Assembly (NCBI RefSeq): GCF_001522545.3
Contig: NC_031774.1
Coordinates: forward strand, 52,296,269-52,360,268
DNA length: 64,000 nt
DNA from: Parus major
Taxonomy: Eukaryota > Chordata > Aves > Passeriformes > Paridae
Reading direction: 5' to 3'
In this document: one piece after another, positions 37,025-64,000 of the stretch
How positions within the stretch are numbered: the stretch's first letter is position 1
How the letters are laid out: each line of letters starts with the position of its first letter
Position numbers and translations under genes: made by a program
Notes under the pieces: model-generated
Told to the model about the DNA's origin: nothing
Databases searched by the model: none
Seen by the model: the letters and a program-made list of their open reading frames with translations, nothing else

Positions 37025-40000
37025 ATAATGTTTTTGTTGGCAGAATAGGAATATATGATTGATCTCTGAGGATGTGGGTAAAATGTTCTTCCATCTCAGT
37101 GCTGGTTTATGTAGTTCCACAGTCCTGCTGCTTGTTCCCTGTCCTCATTCTATCAGCACAGCTTGCTGTATGGCAGCCTGGGGAAAGAAGTATATTTTGG
37201 TTGTGTTTATGGCCTGAGCCTTTTTTCTTTTCTGTCCACTCACCTCCGATGGAAAAATAATCCAGTAAAAGGCAAATAGCTGTATTTTGATTTATTATGG
37301 ACAGGGATGTGAATGAAATGAGTGGCTGGATGACGAGCATCACCAGGTTATTATGTCTAGCCATAGCCTCAGTGAGTGAAAGCTCATGGTCTGGTGTTTG
37401 CAGGAAGCCAGACCAGAAGATTCAGTGGCCATTTCTGTCTCTAAATTCCTCTGAACATAGAAGGCAATAATGTGTGGAAAATAAAAGAATGTGCTATTGT
37501 TTATATTTACCATTTCCCTGGATGTAGTGCCCAATTCAGTATAGTAGCATTCAGTATAATGAATATTACTGTATTGAAACACAGCGGGGTGCAGAGTCAT
37601 GATGTTTGGCAGCGTGTTAGCTTACAGGATAGTGACCTAGAGCTCTTACTACAGGTATAAGGGAATGAATCCTTACAAAGACAAGTTAATTTTGAGGAAT
37701 GATGTATTTTGGGAAGATCAGGTGTGTGAACCTGAGGACTATGCCTGTGGTAAAGCAGAATTGTTTTTGACAGAGAGGATGTAATAAAACTGCTTCATAA
37801 GATCCTGGTCTGGGAGCATTCTGGAACACATGATACTGGTCCTTGGTTGGCACTCCCAAGGGCTTAAGAAATCGTACAGAGATGATAGGTAATGTTTTTT
37901 TTACGGTACTTACAGGTGTCATAGCCAGATGTCCTAATTTTTAAAGAATTTGTTATTCATTCTGTATCTTTTGAAAAGACAAGAGACACCACAGGGTGGC
38001 TTTGTATCAGTAATTTGCTATTACTTAAATACATCTCCTTTCAATGGTTTAGAAAACAGGTAAAGGTAGATTAATGAATCAATTACTTTGTATTTAAGTA
38101 CTTTTTTTTCAGTTAGTATCAATTTGTCTCCCAGGATTTTTAAGTAAAAATCACATCCTATATGTTAATTTTCGCACACACTTAAAATATTGCTGTTGGA
38201 ATATGTTTTTTAACTAAAGAAAAAATTCTTGGGTTTGGAATTTTTGCTGAATGATGGGCAAGAGCAAAGATGCACAACCCATTTTTGAAAGCAGCAGTTG
38301 TTGGGGTTTGAATTACAGTGACTGCTTGTACTTTGTGCGGCCATTGACTCTTGATCCACACCCATTTGTTAGGATAACAAATAGCTTGAAAATATGCTTG
38401 CTGACTTCTGTTTTTTCTTTTCCTTTTTTGTCTTGCAGCCTGTAGTCTGGCTGCACATGGAGCAATGCTTGCAAACGCATGATACGGTGCTTTTAATGGC
38501 ATGGTTGTTTTAGGAGGCCACTGTTCTGCCATCCTCGGGAGCAGGATGCTTTCAAAACAGATTATCCAAGATGGTTTAAAAAATAATATTCAAATGAAAC
38601 TTTCAGCTTCTGTGTTTATTTTCAAGTTAGTATGTGCTCTTGTTCTATGTCAGTCCACCAGAAGAGCTGTGTCCTGCAGGGTGGTGGCAGCTGTCACGTG
38701 AGTGGTGTAAGCGCAGTGAGGATTTCAGGAGTCCCAAAGGGACACTCTATGCCCAGCACTGGCTAAGATTGATCAGGAATGTGAAAGGTCACTGGAGAAG
38801 GGCTTGGAACTATGGTTTGGTCCTCAGGTGTGAGTGCACAGAATGTTAAGGTGCCTTTGTGAAGTGTTGGGTTAGGGCCTGCTCTACTGCTCAGCACCTC
38901 CTGACCCAAGAGAGTTCAGAACATCAGAGTAAGGCCCCCAGATTATGGAGTACTTAACAAGGAAATTATTTCCAACTTTACAGCTAAGTCAGCTTTCTGC
39001 AGCTGTACGTAAGAAACAGTGAGTGATAATGCAGTGGTTTTTCTAGATGGTTGTATAATTTGCTGTGCTTTCTATGAACTTAAATATGTAATTATAAAAA
39101 GAAAATATTCTCATAACTGGTAGTTGCCATTGAAATTATTGATTTTGATGCAATATTGAATGGGTTAGCATTAATTCTTTCTCAATATTAAGGATTATGC
39201 CTAAAGAGTTTAATTATGAAACTTTTTCTGTAGTCTTTTTGCAAGAACTGGGTTATTGGTTTTGCATTTCTTTTTTTTTTTATTTTTTTTATTTTTTTCA
39301 TTATTGGAAGGTTAAGCTGGAGGAAGATATTTTCCCTAAAGCTTGAAGGAAGACTCTGCAGTTCTTGTGTTTTAATATAAACTATTAAATAGCTTCAAAA
39401 CCCAGTGTAAGGATTTGCTAAACCTAAAGGCTTCTGTGTGCTGAAACACTGTTAGTGGATGTTCCTTTTATGTCTGCAGAAGAAATTGCTCTTTTTTCTT
39501 GTTTCAGTCTAAATAATCCATGTCTTCAATGTCATCAAGCATGTAAAAGAGCATTGGTAGTCAGTGCTCACAGTAAATTGTTAGCAGTTTCCCTTATGGG
39601 TCCAATGACATGAGGCAAGCTGTGGCCTTCTCTTCCCTTCCTGAATGCATTTTCTAGATGTTTATGGGTATGCTATAAAAAGTAGATTTGGTTAAGATAA
39701 TAGATCTGATGTTAGTAAGTGGAAGCTGATAGAGTTTTTAATGTGTTTTGGAAGACTGATTTGATGGGAACATTACTGTTCTTCTACCTAAGTGCTATTT
39801 AGAGATTAGATAAATAGATAACATAAATGGATGCTTACTTTGGTTAGTCAATAAAGCAGTACTTGTACAAAAATAACAATACAAAATGAAAGAACTAGAA
39901 TCAAGCTGAAAAAATGTTTTGTCTACACTATTGACAGCTACAAACTGCAAGACAGGTAGCTTTTGATGTTGCTGTATTTCCTGTACCCTAACCCTATTCC

Positions 40001-41976
40001 ATTCCCAAAGTTTCTCACACCATCAAGAACTGGCCTTATCAAGACATTTATCAAAATTCATTGAAGACCTGGTTGCACAAGGTGACTAGTCCAGGAAGAG
40101 ACAAGTGCCATTTTCACACAGAAATCAATGTAGGTTCTTGGAATATTGAGGGGAAAAACTCTGGAATTTGATAGTGATGATTGATCTGTTACTCAAACTT
40201 TCTTGACAGTATTTATTTAAAAAACAGTCAAAATTTCTTTTCAATCCACTTAAAGTAGATAATTTATGAAGCATGTCTTTGTAACTACAAAATACTAAAT
40301 TACAAATACAATTTTCTAACAATTAGCCTTGATTTTTCCTGATGTATCTTTAATTCTTGTGATAAAACTTTTTAATTATTAATGGAAATTATAACTACTT
40401 TTTAAGTCTTTACAACTCTGCCTTCTTATGCATTTAAGTAAATTTATTCTGTCTTTATGTAACTGCTCTTAATACACTCATGATCATTTTATTAAGGGAT
40501 CTAGTGAGGTGGCTTTGTTGTCCTCTGCAGAAGGCAAATTTCCTGTGGCCTAAACTGATGTGTTGTGTCAGTGTTTTAGGGAAGGCAAAAAGCTCTCCTT
40601 TCTCAAGATCCATTGGTGGCTTCTTGGAAGTGTTTATTAATACTCACAGGAGCTAAGGAAGTGCTTGCTTTGAAAGAGAACAACAGATGCTGCTTCTGTT
40701 GACACAAGAGTGGTACAAAAGGGAGACAACTCCCTTGCTCCAAGGGGTAGGAGGCTCTGAGATTTGCAGTCTGTCTGCCTTCGGAGATTCCATGGACATA
40801 ACTAAAATTAAAAAACATCAGCATTAGACTTGGCCCAGCACTACCAAACAGCAGACGAGGGTTGTGTTCAGTTTTATTATTCTGGAAAAGAATAGGGTTT
40901 GGATCTTGCTCCATGGCTGTTTCAGATTTTGAGTAAGGAAGTTATTTACCACCAGCATGTAACAGGTGATAGCAACCATGACTAGCAACGAGTTTATAAG
41001 CTGTACCTTCTTAAAAATCTGGCTTTTAGTGTAGCTCCTCTGGGCTCCTGACTGGGTCTGTGGAGCTGCCTTAGACACACACTGCCTGTCAGATTTCTTT
41101 TGCACTTCGGCTTTTGACAAAGAGTAACCTTTGATGTGATACCAAGTGCATAGAAGAGTCTTAATACCCATCCAGTTTCATTTGAAATCTGAGCTATTAG
41201 AAGTGCTTAGTAGTGTATACAGAGAATGAATTTTTCTCTTCCATGCTTGTAATATGTAATACCGATTGTAGTATGTAATACTTCTCAGAGAATCTACAGT
41301 GATTTTAGGATATGTTGCTATTCTGTGTTTCAGTCACTATATTTTTAGGCCTTCGGAAAGGTTTAATGCAGTTGGTGAGATTTGCAAGTAAGAGGATACT
41401 TTCCCTTGATTCCTTTCACACAAATAATTGGAATATGCATAATAATGTGTAGGGCAAGATAGGATTTGGCCTGCAGCATTATGGAATTCCAGATATGTTT
41501 GAGTCTAAAAGAGATTTTGGAATTAGATGGGCAGGTCATCTGAATTGTCTGCAGTTAAAAGGATACAGATCTGCTGTATCATGATAATTGAAATGCTAGC
41601 TAGTAGCCAGTGTTTATTCAGTGCAGTACGGTCAAGGGATTGACACCATAATCTATTCTTTAAGAGGAAGAGTAATCCGTGTAGTTAAAGAATGCTTTTA
41701 TGTCACTGAATACTTCTATACTGTATACAGATTTTAAACTCGACTGTTTCAGCAGGAAGTAATAATTTTTGTGAAAATAGTTCGCTTGCTACAGAAGAAA
41801 GAAGGCTGAGGGCTGAAATAAGTCTCAAGGCATTTTTCCCAGTTGTCTTTGAAATATGCAAAAATTTTTTTTTCAAAATAGTATTAAATTTATTACCTTT
41901 AAGAATTCAGGTATGATTGCTAAGAAAGTGTTCATTCTGTAGCACACTACAGAAATCTAAATCAAAGGACTCTGCA

Positions 41977-42042
41977 GCAGAGCAAATCTTCATAGCTTGT
42001 ACTTTCTCAGCAGTGCAAATCATCTTAGCTTGTGCTTTCTCA
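41977..42042. repeat. 33-bp tandem duplication in KLC1 intron 1
   Basis: Two 33-bp units (41977-42009 and 42010-42042) share the frame GCAG.GCAAATC..C.TAGCTTGT and CTTTCTCA with a handful of mismatches. The unit is a multiple of three and lies in an 86-codon minus-strand open frame, where it reads as two similar 11-residue units. Confidence 0.8.
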
Positions 42043-45000
42043 AAGAGAATTGTCAGCATCACCCTTGCTAAGGGTTTTATAGGAGCTATTTTTGCTATAA
42101 TCTCTTTTTTATAGAAAATATGGTTTGTTAGTCTGCGTTTCTCCATAATAATTTTTTCATCTTCCAAAGAATCTGAAGATTTCCCCTGAAAGGTATGATT
42201 TTAAATTTTTTTAATAACAGGCTCCAACATGAAAAGATTCCCAGATTTATCAAGGTAGATGTACGGTGGCTGTGTTCTTCAGCTAAACAAGTACATAATC
42301 CTCTTCACTTAAACATAGTTTAATACAGTGCATGGGCTTATAGGTAGTCATTGGGGTTTCCTGGAGGCTGACAGGGTGTTTTTCAGGGTGGATGCTGCTG
42401 TGATGCAGAGCTGGAACGTGAGGCCACACAGCCCCTTCCCACTGCTCCATGTGGAGAGTAGGCTGCTCCTGGCAGTTGTAAGAGAAAAGCAACAGCCTTG
42501 TTCGAGATGTGGAAATTTCTGCCAGTATTCAAAGTTTTTTTGTGTTTTTCTCCTTTTAGTCAATCCTTTTAGTTCTTACTATTTGCTTATTATTAATGTC
42601 CTTTGCATTTCTTCAGAAACCTCTGGACTTGCCTTTAGAAATGCCAAAACTGCAAAGGTTGTTTGTCCAGTTTACTTATCAACACAGACATGTTGTGATG
42701 TTAAGGCTGTAGGTCAAATCCCAGATGTGATTCTGAGCTTTTCTTTGGGTATGTGCCCTTGACATTAAAGGACTACAAATGTCCTTTTTATGGTATTTAC
42801 CTGGCATACCTTCACTTTAAACCAAGTGGTAGGGCAGACTTCTACATTCTGGGCTAGCTCTGAATTGAAGGCTGCCAGGGGGAACACAGTAAGTTGTTTT
42901 TTTTCAAATTCAGATGCTTTCTAGCTGGAAATTAGTAGAAAAAGTGATTCCCCTTGGAGAGGGGGAGTTTCTCTTTAGCTTAATATTGGTTGCTAGGTCA
43001 TGTGCAGCTCCATCCTCTTACCTTATTCTGGTCAGTGATTTACAGCCTCCAGTATGTGCTGCCAATTGTCCACACCGAGTTATTTTTAAGGTAGCTCGTG
43101 TAGCTGTGTGGTGGATGCTGAAGGTGCTTTCTGAGCTCACACATTTGGAAACCCGAGGCAGTGCAGAGGTGCAGCAGTGTTCTGTTTTTAGAACTGGGTC
43201 AGTGAGTGTGCCTTAAGTCTGACCTCCACCAGGACACTGTTTGCAGGTGCAGTTCCAGATTTTCTATTCTATGTCGATTCAAATATAGATGATGAGAAGA
43301 GTGATGACTAGCAAAGGCAGGAAAGCTGCAGTCCTGAAAATGTCAAGAGGGAAAAAAGCTACTTTCCTCTGGGAGTTTAGAGATCATGTAATGGAAGAAA
43401 ATTCCGAAGCCTAAGGGATAATTTTAAGTAAAAGGAAGGGAAATCAAACAAAAAGGGAAGGATTATAAATATTCCTTATGGGAATATGACTTGTGACAAC
43501 AGAAATAGTTTGACAGGTAAAGAGAATTTTAACATTTTATATTTGAAAAAACAACCGGTAATGATTGTTCTTTCAAACTTGGAGATTCTGACTGAAAACC
43601 ATAACAGCAATATAGTCGAAATAGAGTGTTTGTTATCTGACTTGTACAAATACCTTTCTCAGCGTATGAAAGGCATCCGTGAGTGATTCATCCTTGTCAT
43701 TTCTGCAGTCGCTGAGCTGCCTGCAGGAGGGGTGCGGCTAATGCAGCGTTTGACACACTACTCAGTCCTTCCCAAACTGTTTTTCATCTCTTGCCTTTGT
43801 TGCTCCCTTTCTTTTTGTACTTGGAACAGCCTGTAATGTTTTGAGGATTGTTTGAGAAGGCAGTTTTCCACATTATAAAGATTAGTAGTTAAAGCAGCTC
43901 GGAGTATTTGAAGATGGTGCCTTCCATGATGTAATGAGACGTGTTCTTGTTCTGAGCAGCGAATTAATGACTTGTAATTTGCAGCTCATACAAAATTGAA
44001 ACAAGCACATGGCAGATGTAGGTTGCTGAGCCTTGCCATTTAATTAAGGAGGAACTAAGAGTGAAATTAGGGTTAAAAGCCTTGAATGGAATGATTATTG
44101 TTAGGAAACAGTGAACTGATAGGTCCCTATTAGAGATACAAAAAGCTCAAATAAGTATAGCTTTCCCCCATAACTTTGTGGAATTTGCAGTGACAGAGCC
44201 CCTAGGTATGGCTTGAGCCAGACTTGTAGCAGCTTTTGCTGTTAGGAAGATGATTTTTCATATGCAAACACATTATTATTTAATTTTCAGCTCTGCCTAT
44301 TAGCTGTAAATTCAGAGAAAAAGTTTGGGGATAATTTGGCTTGACAAAGCAGTTTAGACATGGGGGTTTTTATAATTAATTTATTTAAAATTGTATTTTG
44401 CAACAATAGTGATCAGACACTAAATACATTAAAAATTTATCTTCCAAGCTTTTAGTACTTGAAACCCATTAAATAATAAAAATATCAATACAGAGAGGGG
44501 TAGTCCTTAGGGATTCATAACAAGGAAGAAAAATTAGAATGGCTTTATTTATTTGTTTTTAGGATCCATGCTAATCCTTAGTCAAGGAAAAAAGAAGTCT
44601 CCTTGGTTTTTTAGAATACAATTCTTCCTTGAAAAATTTTCTTATTCAAAGAGGGATTTGTACGTGTTTTGACGCAAGAATATTTTGAGGTGGTCTGCAG
44701 GAAAACGACTCTTCTTTAAAAGCAGCTGAGTAGGAAAAGCTCTTTTAAGACATCTTTAAATATAAGCTGAGGTCTTAGATAGCTGGCTGTGATATGTGTA
44801 TGTCCGTGGGAGAATTTAGACACAAATTTGTGATGTCAGCATTACTGGTGTAGTTGGTTTGAAAGTTTTATGAACAACAAAATACTTAAACTGATTAAAG
44901 ATAACAACCACTTAAGTTGTTTGTATATGATGAGATTATCCCAGTGGTTACATGACTGAAAGGCTTGGCTTTGCTTTCTTTGTGCTTTCTTTGGTTCAGA

Positions 45001-45709
45001 CTCCTGCTATTCTCAGTCCATTTTTTTGATTTGAGCTTATGTTAGAACAGTTTACAGAGGTGGAAGCCTCTTCAGTAGATGTTGCAGAACTTTATGTGTC
45101 AATCTGTCAGAGTTAACTAATCTTCGTGTGTTTTAAGACAGTGACTTGATTTTTCTAAAAGTTGGAAAGCATTAAGTGACTTTTGTACTTAAGCACAGTC
45201 AATATTATCACAAACGAAGGAGACAGGTAATATTCGAGATTATTATTATTATATAATAATATATTCTAATAATATTCAGACACAAACAGTATAATAGGTA
45301 CATTTCTTAAGCCAGCTAGTGAGTCTGTAGCTCTTGTTGCATTGCATTTTTTTTTTTCCCTCATCCAAAATTCTGTTTTATAAACCTTTGTACATCTTAA
45401 TTCTTTGGTTTGTTTTCAGTTTTACACTGAGCTAAAAACTAGTATTTGAATCTAGAATTCCTGCCCAGGTAAAATTTGCAGTGCAGTGGAGTGCAGGATA
45501 AAACTTACAGGAGTTTAAGAAGCCTTTCCCTACACCCTTTTTTCCTGTAGGGAAAATATATAGGAAGAAAGAGTTAACATTTTTTGAGAAGTGACAATAG
45601 AAAGGCTGGGTAGGTTTTGTCTCCTTTCCTCTGTATACATCCTGCATACAAACTTCATTTGTTTGCTTCCTGTGTGGCGTTTGCTGCCTCAGGATATTCA
45701 AATCTAATT

Positions 45710-45795
45710 TACAGAATCACAGAATATACTGAGTTGGAAGAGACTCACAGGGATCATTGAATCCAAGTCCTTGTCCCTTACAAAACCATCCCAAA
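45710..45795 (-). mobile_element. Short CR1 LINE tail in KLC1 intron 1
   Basis: The plus strand reads ACAGAATCACAGAATATACT, then GTTGGAAGAGACTCACAGGG and ATCATTGAATCC, the complement of the CR1 3' terminus. Only about 85 bp remain. Confidence 0.88.
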
Positions 45796-48627
45796 TTATA
45801 TTAATGTGTATTCAAATGTGGGCTTGTCTGATGAACAGGCAGTGAGCTTCTGTAAAATATGTTTTTATAAAAAATCATGAAAATAGCACTACACCTTCAC
45901 TTACTACCCTTAAAGGCTATTAGATATTTATTCATTAGTTTTGCTCCTACAAAGTATCAGATTTGATAGCAGGACAAATTATATGTTTGTTATCCTCCTG
46001 TTTTCTAAATTATTCTCCTAAGGTATATATATAAAACTCTGAACACCAACTGATACCTCACAAAACTTATCCCAAAAGATTTATTCCTTTCCTGTCAGTA
46101 AGATAGATTGGGATTCTAACAGTGTTCACTAGAGGACACTTGAGAATTCCTCTCCCAGACTGCAAGGACCTTCAGGTCCATCTGTGTCGTGATGCAGCTT
46201 TTGGCTTGGCTCCAGCTCCAGGGTAGTGCAGAGGCAGTGGAAGCTTTTAGCCACATTTGGGTTGGAATGAGGCAGCTAAAAAATCTGGCACACTGGAATG
46301 AGACAGGAGCAATATATTTGTAAAGCAGGTCTGCTGCTGGGATGGTTTTAATGTGGTTTGCCCCATCGTGTTTAAACCTGCTTTTCCTCTCTTCAAAAGC
46401 TGCTGTGCTGGCTTGGCCATCCTTAGTGCAGCTTCAGTGTATTCAGCCAGAACTATAGGCCTGTTAATTTATCTATTAATCTATGGATTATTTATCCATA
46501 ATTTATCTGTATTCATTGCTTAGAATTAATTTTATTTCTACTGTGGTGTTTAAAATGTGTAATTCTTTTAAAGATAGCATCTATGAGTGTGTTACATACA
46601 TGTATGCCAACATCTGCTTTTCATTTTTGCTGTAAAATGACAGAATATTGAGGCATGCAGAAGGAATTGCTGCTATCTCTGTTCACATAAGAAACACAAA
46701 TAGTCACTTCATTAGATGTCTCTGCTGGTTTTACTTCCTTAAAGGTTCAGTTCTGTGCATTCAGGATGGAAATTGTTAATTGAGGCTGTGAAAGTGTGCC
46801 AAGGGTAATTAGGGTTGAGTTGTGTGCTGAAGTTAGCATAATCCATAACAATTTCTTATATGACTGTGTGTTAGAAACATTTATTTACAAATTTGGTCCA
46901 CATTAAATTGTGGTTCATTTTTCTACACAACTTCAGAGAGTCAGTACTGTAAAACTGTCTTTTTAAGCATTCTGGGTCATAGTTCTCAGGTTATAAATGG
47001 GAAGTGTGTAAATATCATTCTCCTCATCAGGTCTTCATGGGTTAATTTCTTATACCATGCTAGATTAGTTGCTTTATACAGATTTATATGTTCCATATTG
47101 ATTTATTTGTGAAGTTACTGGGTGCTTCCAAGCACCCAGTTAAAATTAAATCTGGGTACAACCAAGTTCAGACTTCCCCAGATTCTGTGTTTTCAGAAAA
47201 TAGATTATTACAAAAAAACCCTATTGTCATCTACAGCTTTTGTTTGGTAGCAAGTGGCTGTACCTTTTGGGTATTGCAGGAGATCATCACAGAGGGTAAT
47301 TTGAGTACATATAAACAGAAAGAGCAGCCTTTTTTTTTAATATGCAAAAGCATAAGAGCACATCCTTTGGCTGTTGCCATGATGTGCTTATATGTGTGTT
47401 CTTACAGCAGTTTTAATTCAAGATTTAAGTGGTTCTAATTTTTTTTGCTTTCTCCCAAAATTAGACTTGCTTTTGTAGTACAAAGTTTTAATACAGATGT
47501 AATTAATTTGTCAATGCTTACTCAGGTGTCTTCACATAGATGGGGTAATTTATTGCTTTTGAAAAATCTTTTGTATTTTATTCTAATTTATACTTCCTGA
47601 TTTATTTGAAGATTTAAATACCTGAGGTATAGAAGAGTAATTGCTCATGTCTTTACTTTTATTATTTAGCATTTTTCTGGTGATGTTTAAAATGGGTCAA
47701 ATGATTTGTGTGTCTTCTCTTTGCATTTTTGCATTGTTAACCTTGTTTGTCACTTCAGAAACAGCATGTGTGATAATTAGAGTGTGTGAGTTTCTAAACT
47801 TCCTTGGGTCTTCCTTTGCATTTGGTAGAGGTGTTGACAAACAATCAGAAATTTACTATCTTTAGTGTAATGGATTAGATACTGATAAAATAGCATGGTG
47901 AAATGTTTATTTCTGCAAGGGTTGTACTATAAACTGTGTTTTCCAACTTGAGACAGGTGTTGCATCTTCATCAAAACAGCTGCATTTAGACCTGTAGGCA
48001 ATTGAATGTCAGTGTGTTGAATGTAGAGTTCAAATAATGAATTAAAGTTGTCCTAGGGGGTAGTTGTGATGTTCAAAATACAGAGTGATAAGAGCTTTTG
48101 TAGTCCTTGAGGAAAGATGAGGCTGGTGTCTCCTTTTTACAGGAAAAAGATGATTTTTTTCTTGATTGACTGGTAACTCTTTCAGAAGGCTGGATGATAA
48201 TTCTTCAAATTGTTCAAGCTCTATTTTGTGGGTTTTTTAAAGAGAGCTACAAATCAATGGCATCTGCAAATAGCTATATTTATTATAGTATGTATTATAT
48301 ACACCAGCTACTTTTTCTTTTTGCCCTAACAAGAATCCTGGAGATGCAGCCCTGTTCTTCAGCAATTGCTACAAATTCTAATGCCACAGCATAGTTTGTG
48401 GTTCGTTATGTGTTGTTTTTTGGTTTATCAATGAGTGTTAACATTAAATCTGGAAATAGAAACTGGAAAACTTGATACTGTTCAAACTCAGGACATAGAA
48501 CATTGTAAAAGTTGTGCACAAATATAATTGCATGCTGAATATGCATTTCAGACTTTTTTAATTTATAGAGTTACATGGTTATTTTATTTTTCCTTTTGTA
48601 TTAACTAGCATACTCTTCCATTTCAGA

Positions 48628-63741
<15,114 letters not shown>

Positions 63742-64000
63742 GTAAGTACAGTACACAGTTGGAGAGAATAGCCTAGGACATCATCACCTAACAACCAGGG
63801 CTGTCCACTCACCAGCCTGCTGTGCTTTCAGGAGTTTCATGCTTGAGCTACATTGTATTTTGTAATTTTGCAGAATCAATTAAGAAATGAGGAATAACAT
63901 TTTGTTTACCATAATGCTAAAAAACTCATAATATTTTAAAATTTTAAGACATCCTTTCTGTTGCTGTCTTGAATGGTGACATTTCTGCATGAATCCCAAA
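63742..64000 (+). other. KLC1: KLC1 intron 13, cut by the window edge
   Basis: It starts GTAAGT and continues to the end of the window. No downstream KLC1 exon is visible before 64,000. Confidence 0.85.

Larger units (their letters stand above)
31937..48626 (+). other. KLC1: KLC1 intron 1 (16.7 kb)
   Basis: A GTGAGC donor and a TCCATTTCAG acceptor bound this intron. It is mostly AT-rich unique DNA with only one transposon recognised (CR1 at 45.7 kb), low for its size and consistent with embedded regulatory sequence. No other gene is seen on either strand. Microsatellite-like DNA lies near 39260-39300 (T-rich) and 45240-45275 (TAA-rich). A strong acceptor-like site occurs at 38438. Confidence 0.7.

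Noticed and set aside
39985..40000. TACCCTAACCCTATTCC, telomere-like unit
   Set aside because: Barely more than two units; no array.
40824..41171. 115-codon minus-strand frame in KLC1 intron 1
   Set aside because: No homology recognised, AT-rich composition and no flanking splice or promoter signals.

Overview
The window is avian nuclear DNA. It carries eight CR1 LINE fragments in both orientations, several ending in the typical ATTCTATG-type tail, two solo endogenous-retrovirus LTRs, and three vertebrate genes whose proteins closely match the amniote orthologues. From memory the LTRs resemble songbird elements, so a passerine is likely, but species cannot be read from the sequence. Gene order (BAG5 reversed, then COA8 and KLC1 forward) matches the amniote order, on human chromosome 14q32 for example.

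Layout. 1-2.1 kb: gene-free flank. 2.1-7.6 kb: BAG5 on the minus strand, with one coding exon (5483-6835), a long AT-rich 3' UTR and a non-coding first exon in a CpG island. 7.6-14.85 kb: COA8 (formerly APOPT1) on the plus strand, five coding exons encoding 196 aa, diverging from BAG5 out of the shared CpG island. 14.85-31.4 kb: intergenic, with a ~900-bp antisense CR1 fragment, a 751-bp solo LTR with 5-bp target duplication, a 446-bp solo LTR with 4-bp target duplication, and smaller CR1 tails. 31.4-64 kb: KLC1 on the plus strand, with a CpG-island promoter and non-coding exon 1, a 16.7-kb first intron, then twelve coding exons from 48,628 to 63,741 (550 codons). The last KLC1 exon or exons lie beyond the right edge.

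The genes are independent housekeeping loci. BAG5 is a multi-BAG-domain Hsc70 co-chaperone, COA8 a mitochondrial cytochrome c oxidase assembly/protection factor, and KLC1 the cargo-binding light chain of kinesin-1. There are no operons. The only direct regulatory coupling visible is the head-to-head BAG5/COA8 promoter.

No radically new system was found. Best leads: (i) KLC1 intron 12 starts with a non-canonical GC donor and contains a 21-nt, phase-0 candidate microexon with a full-consensus donor; (ii) a 72% GC COA8 exon 2 beside exons of 32-34% GC; (iii) two well-bounded solo LTRs; (iv) a perfect 15-bp hairpin in intergenic DNA.
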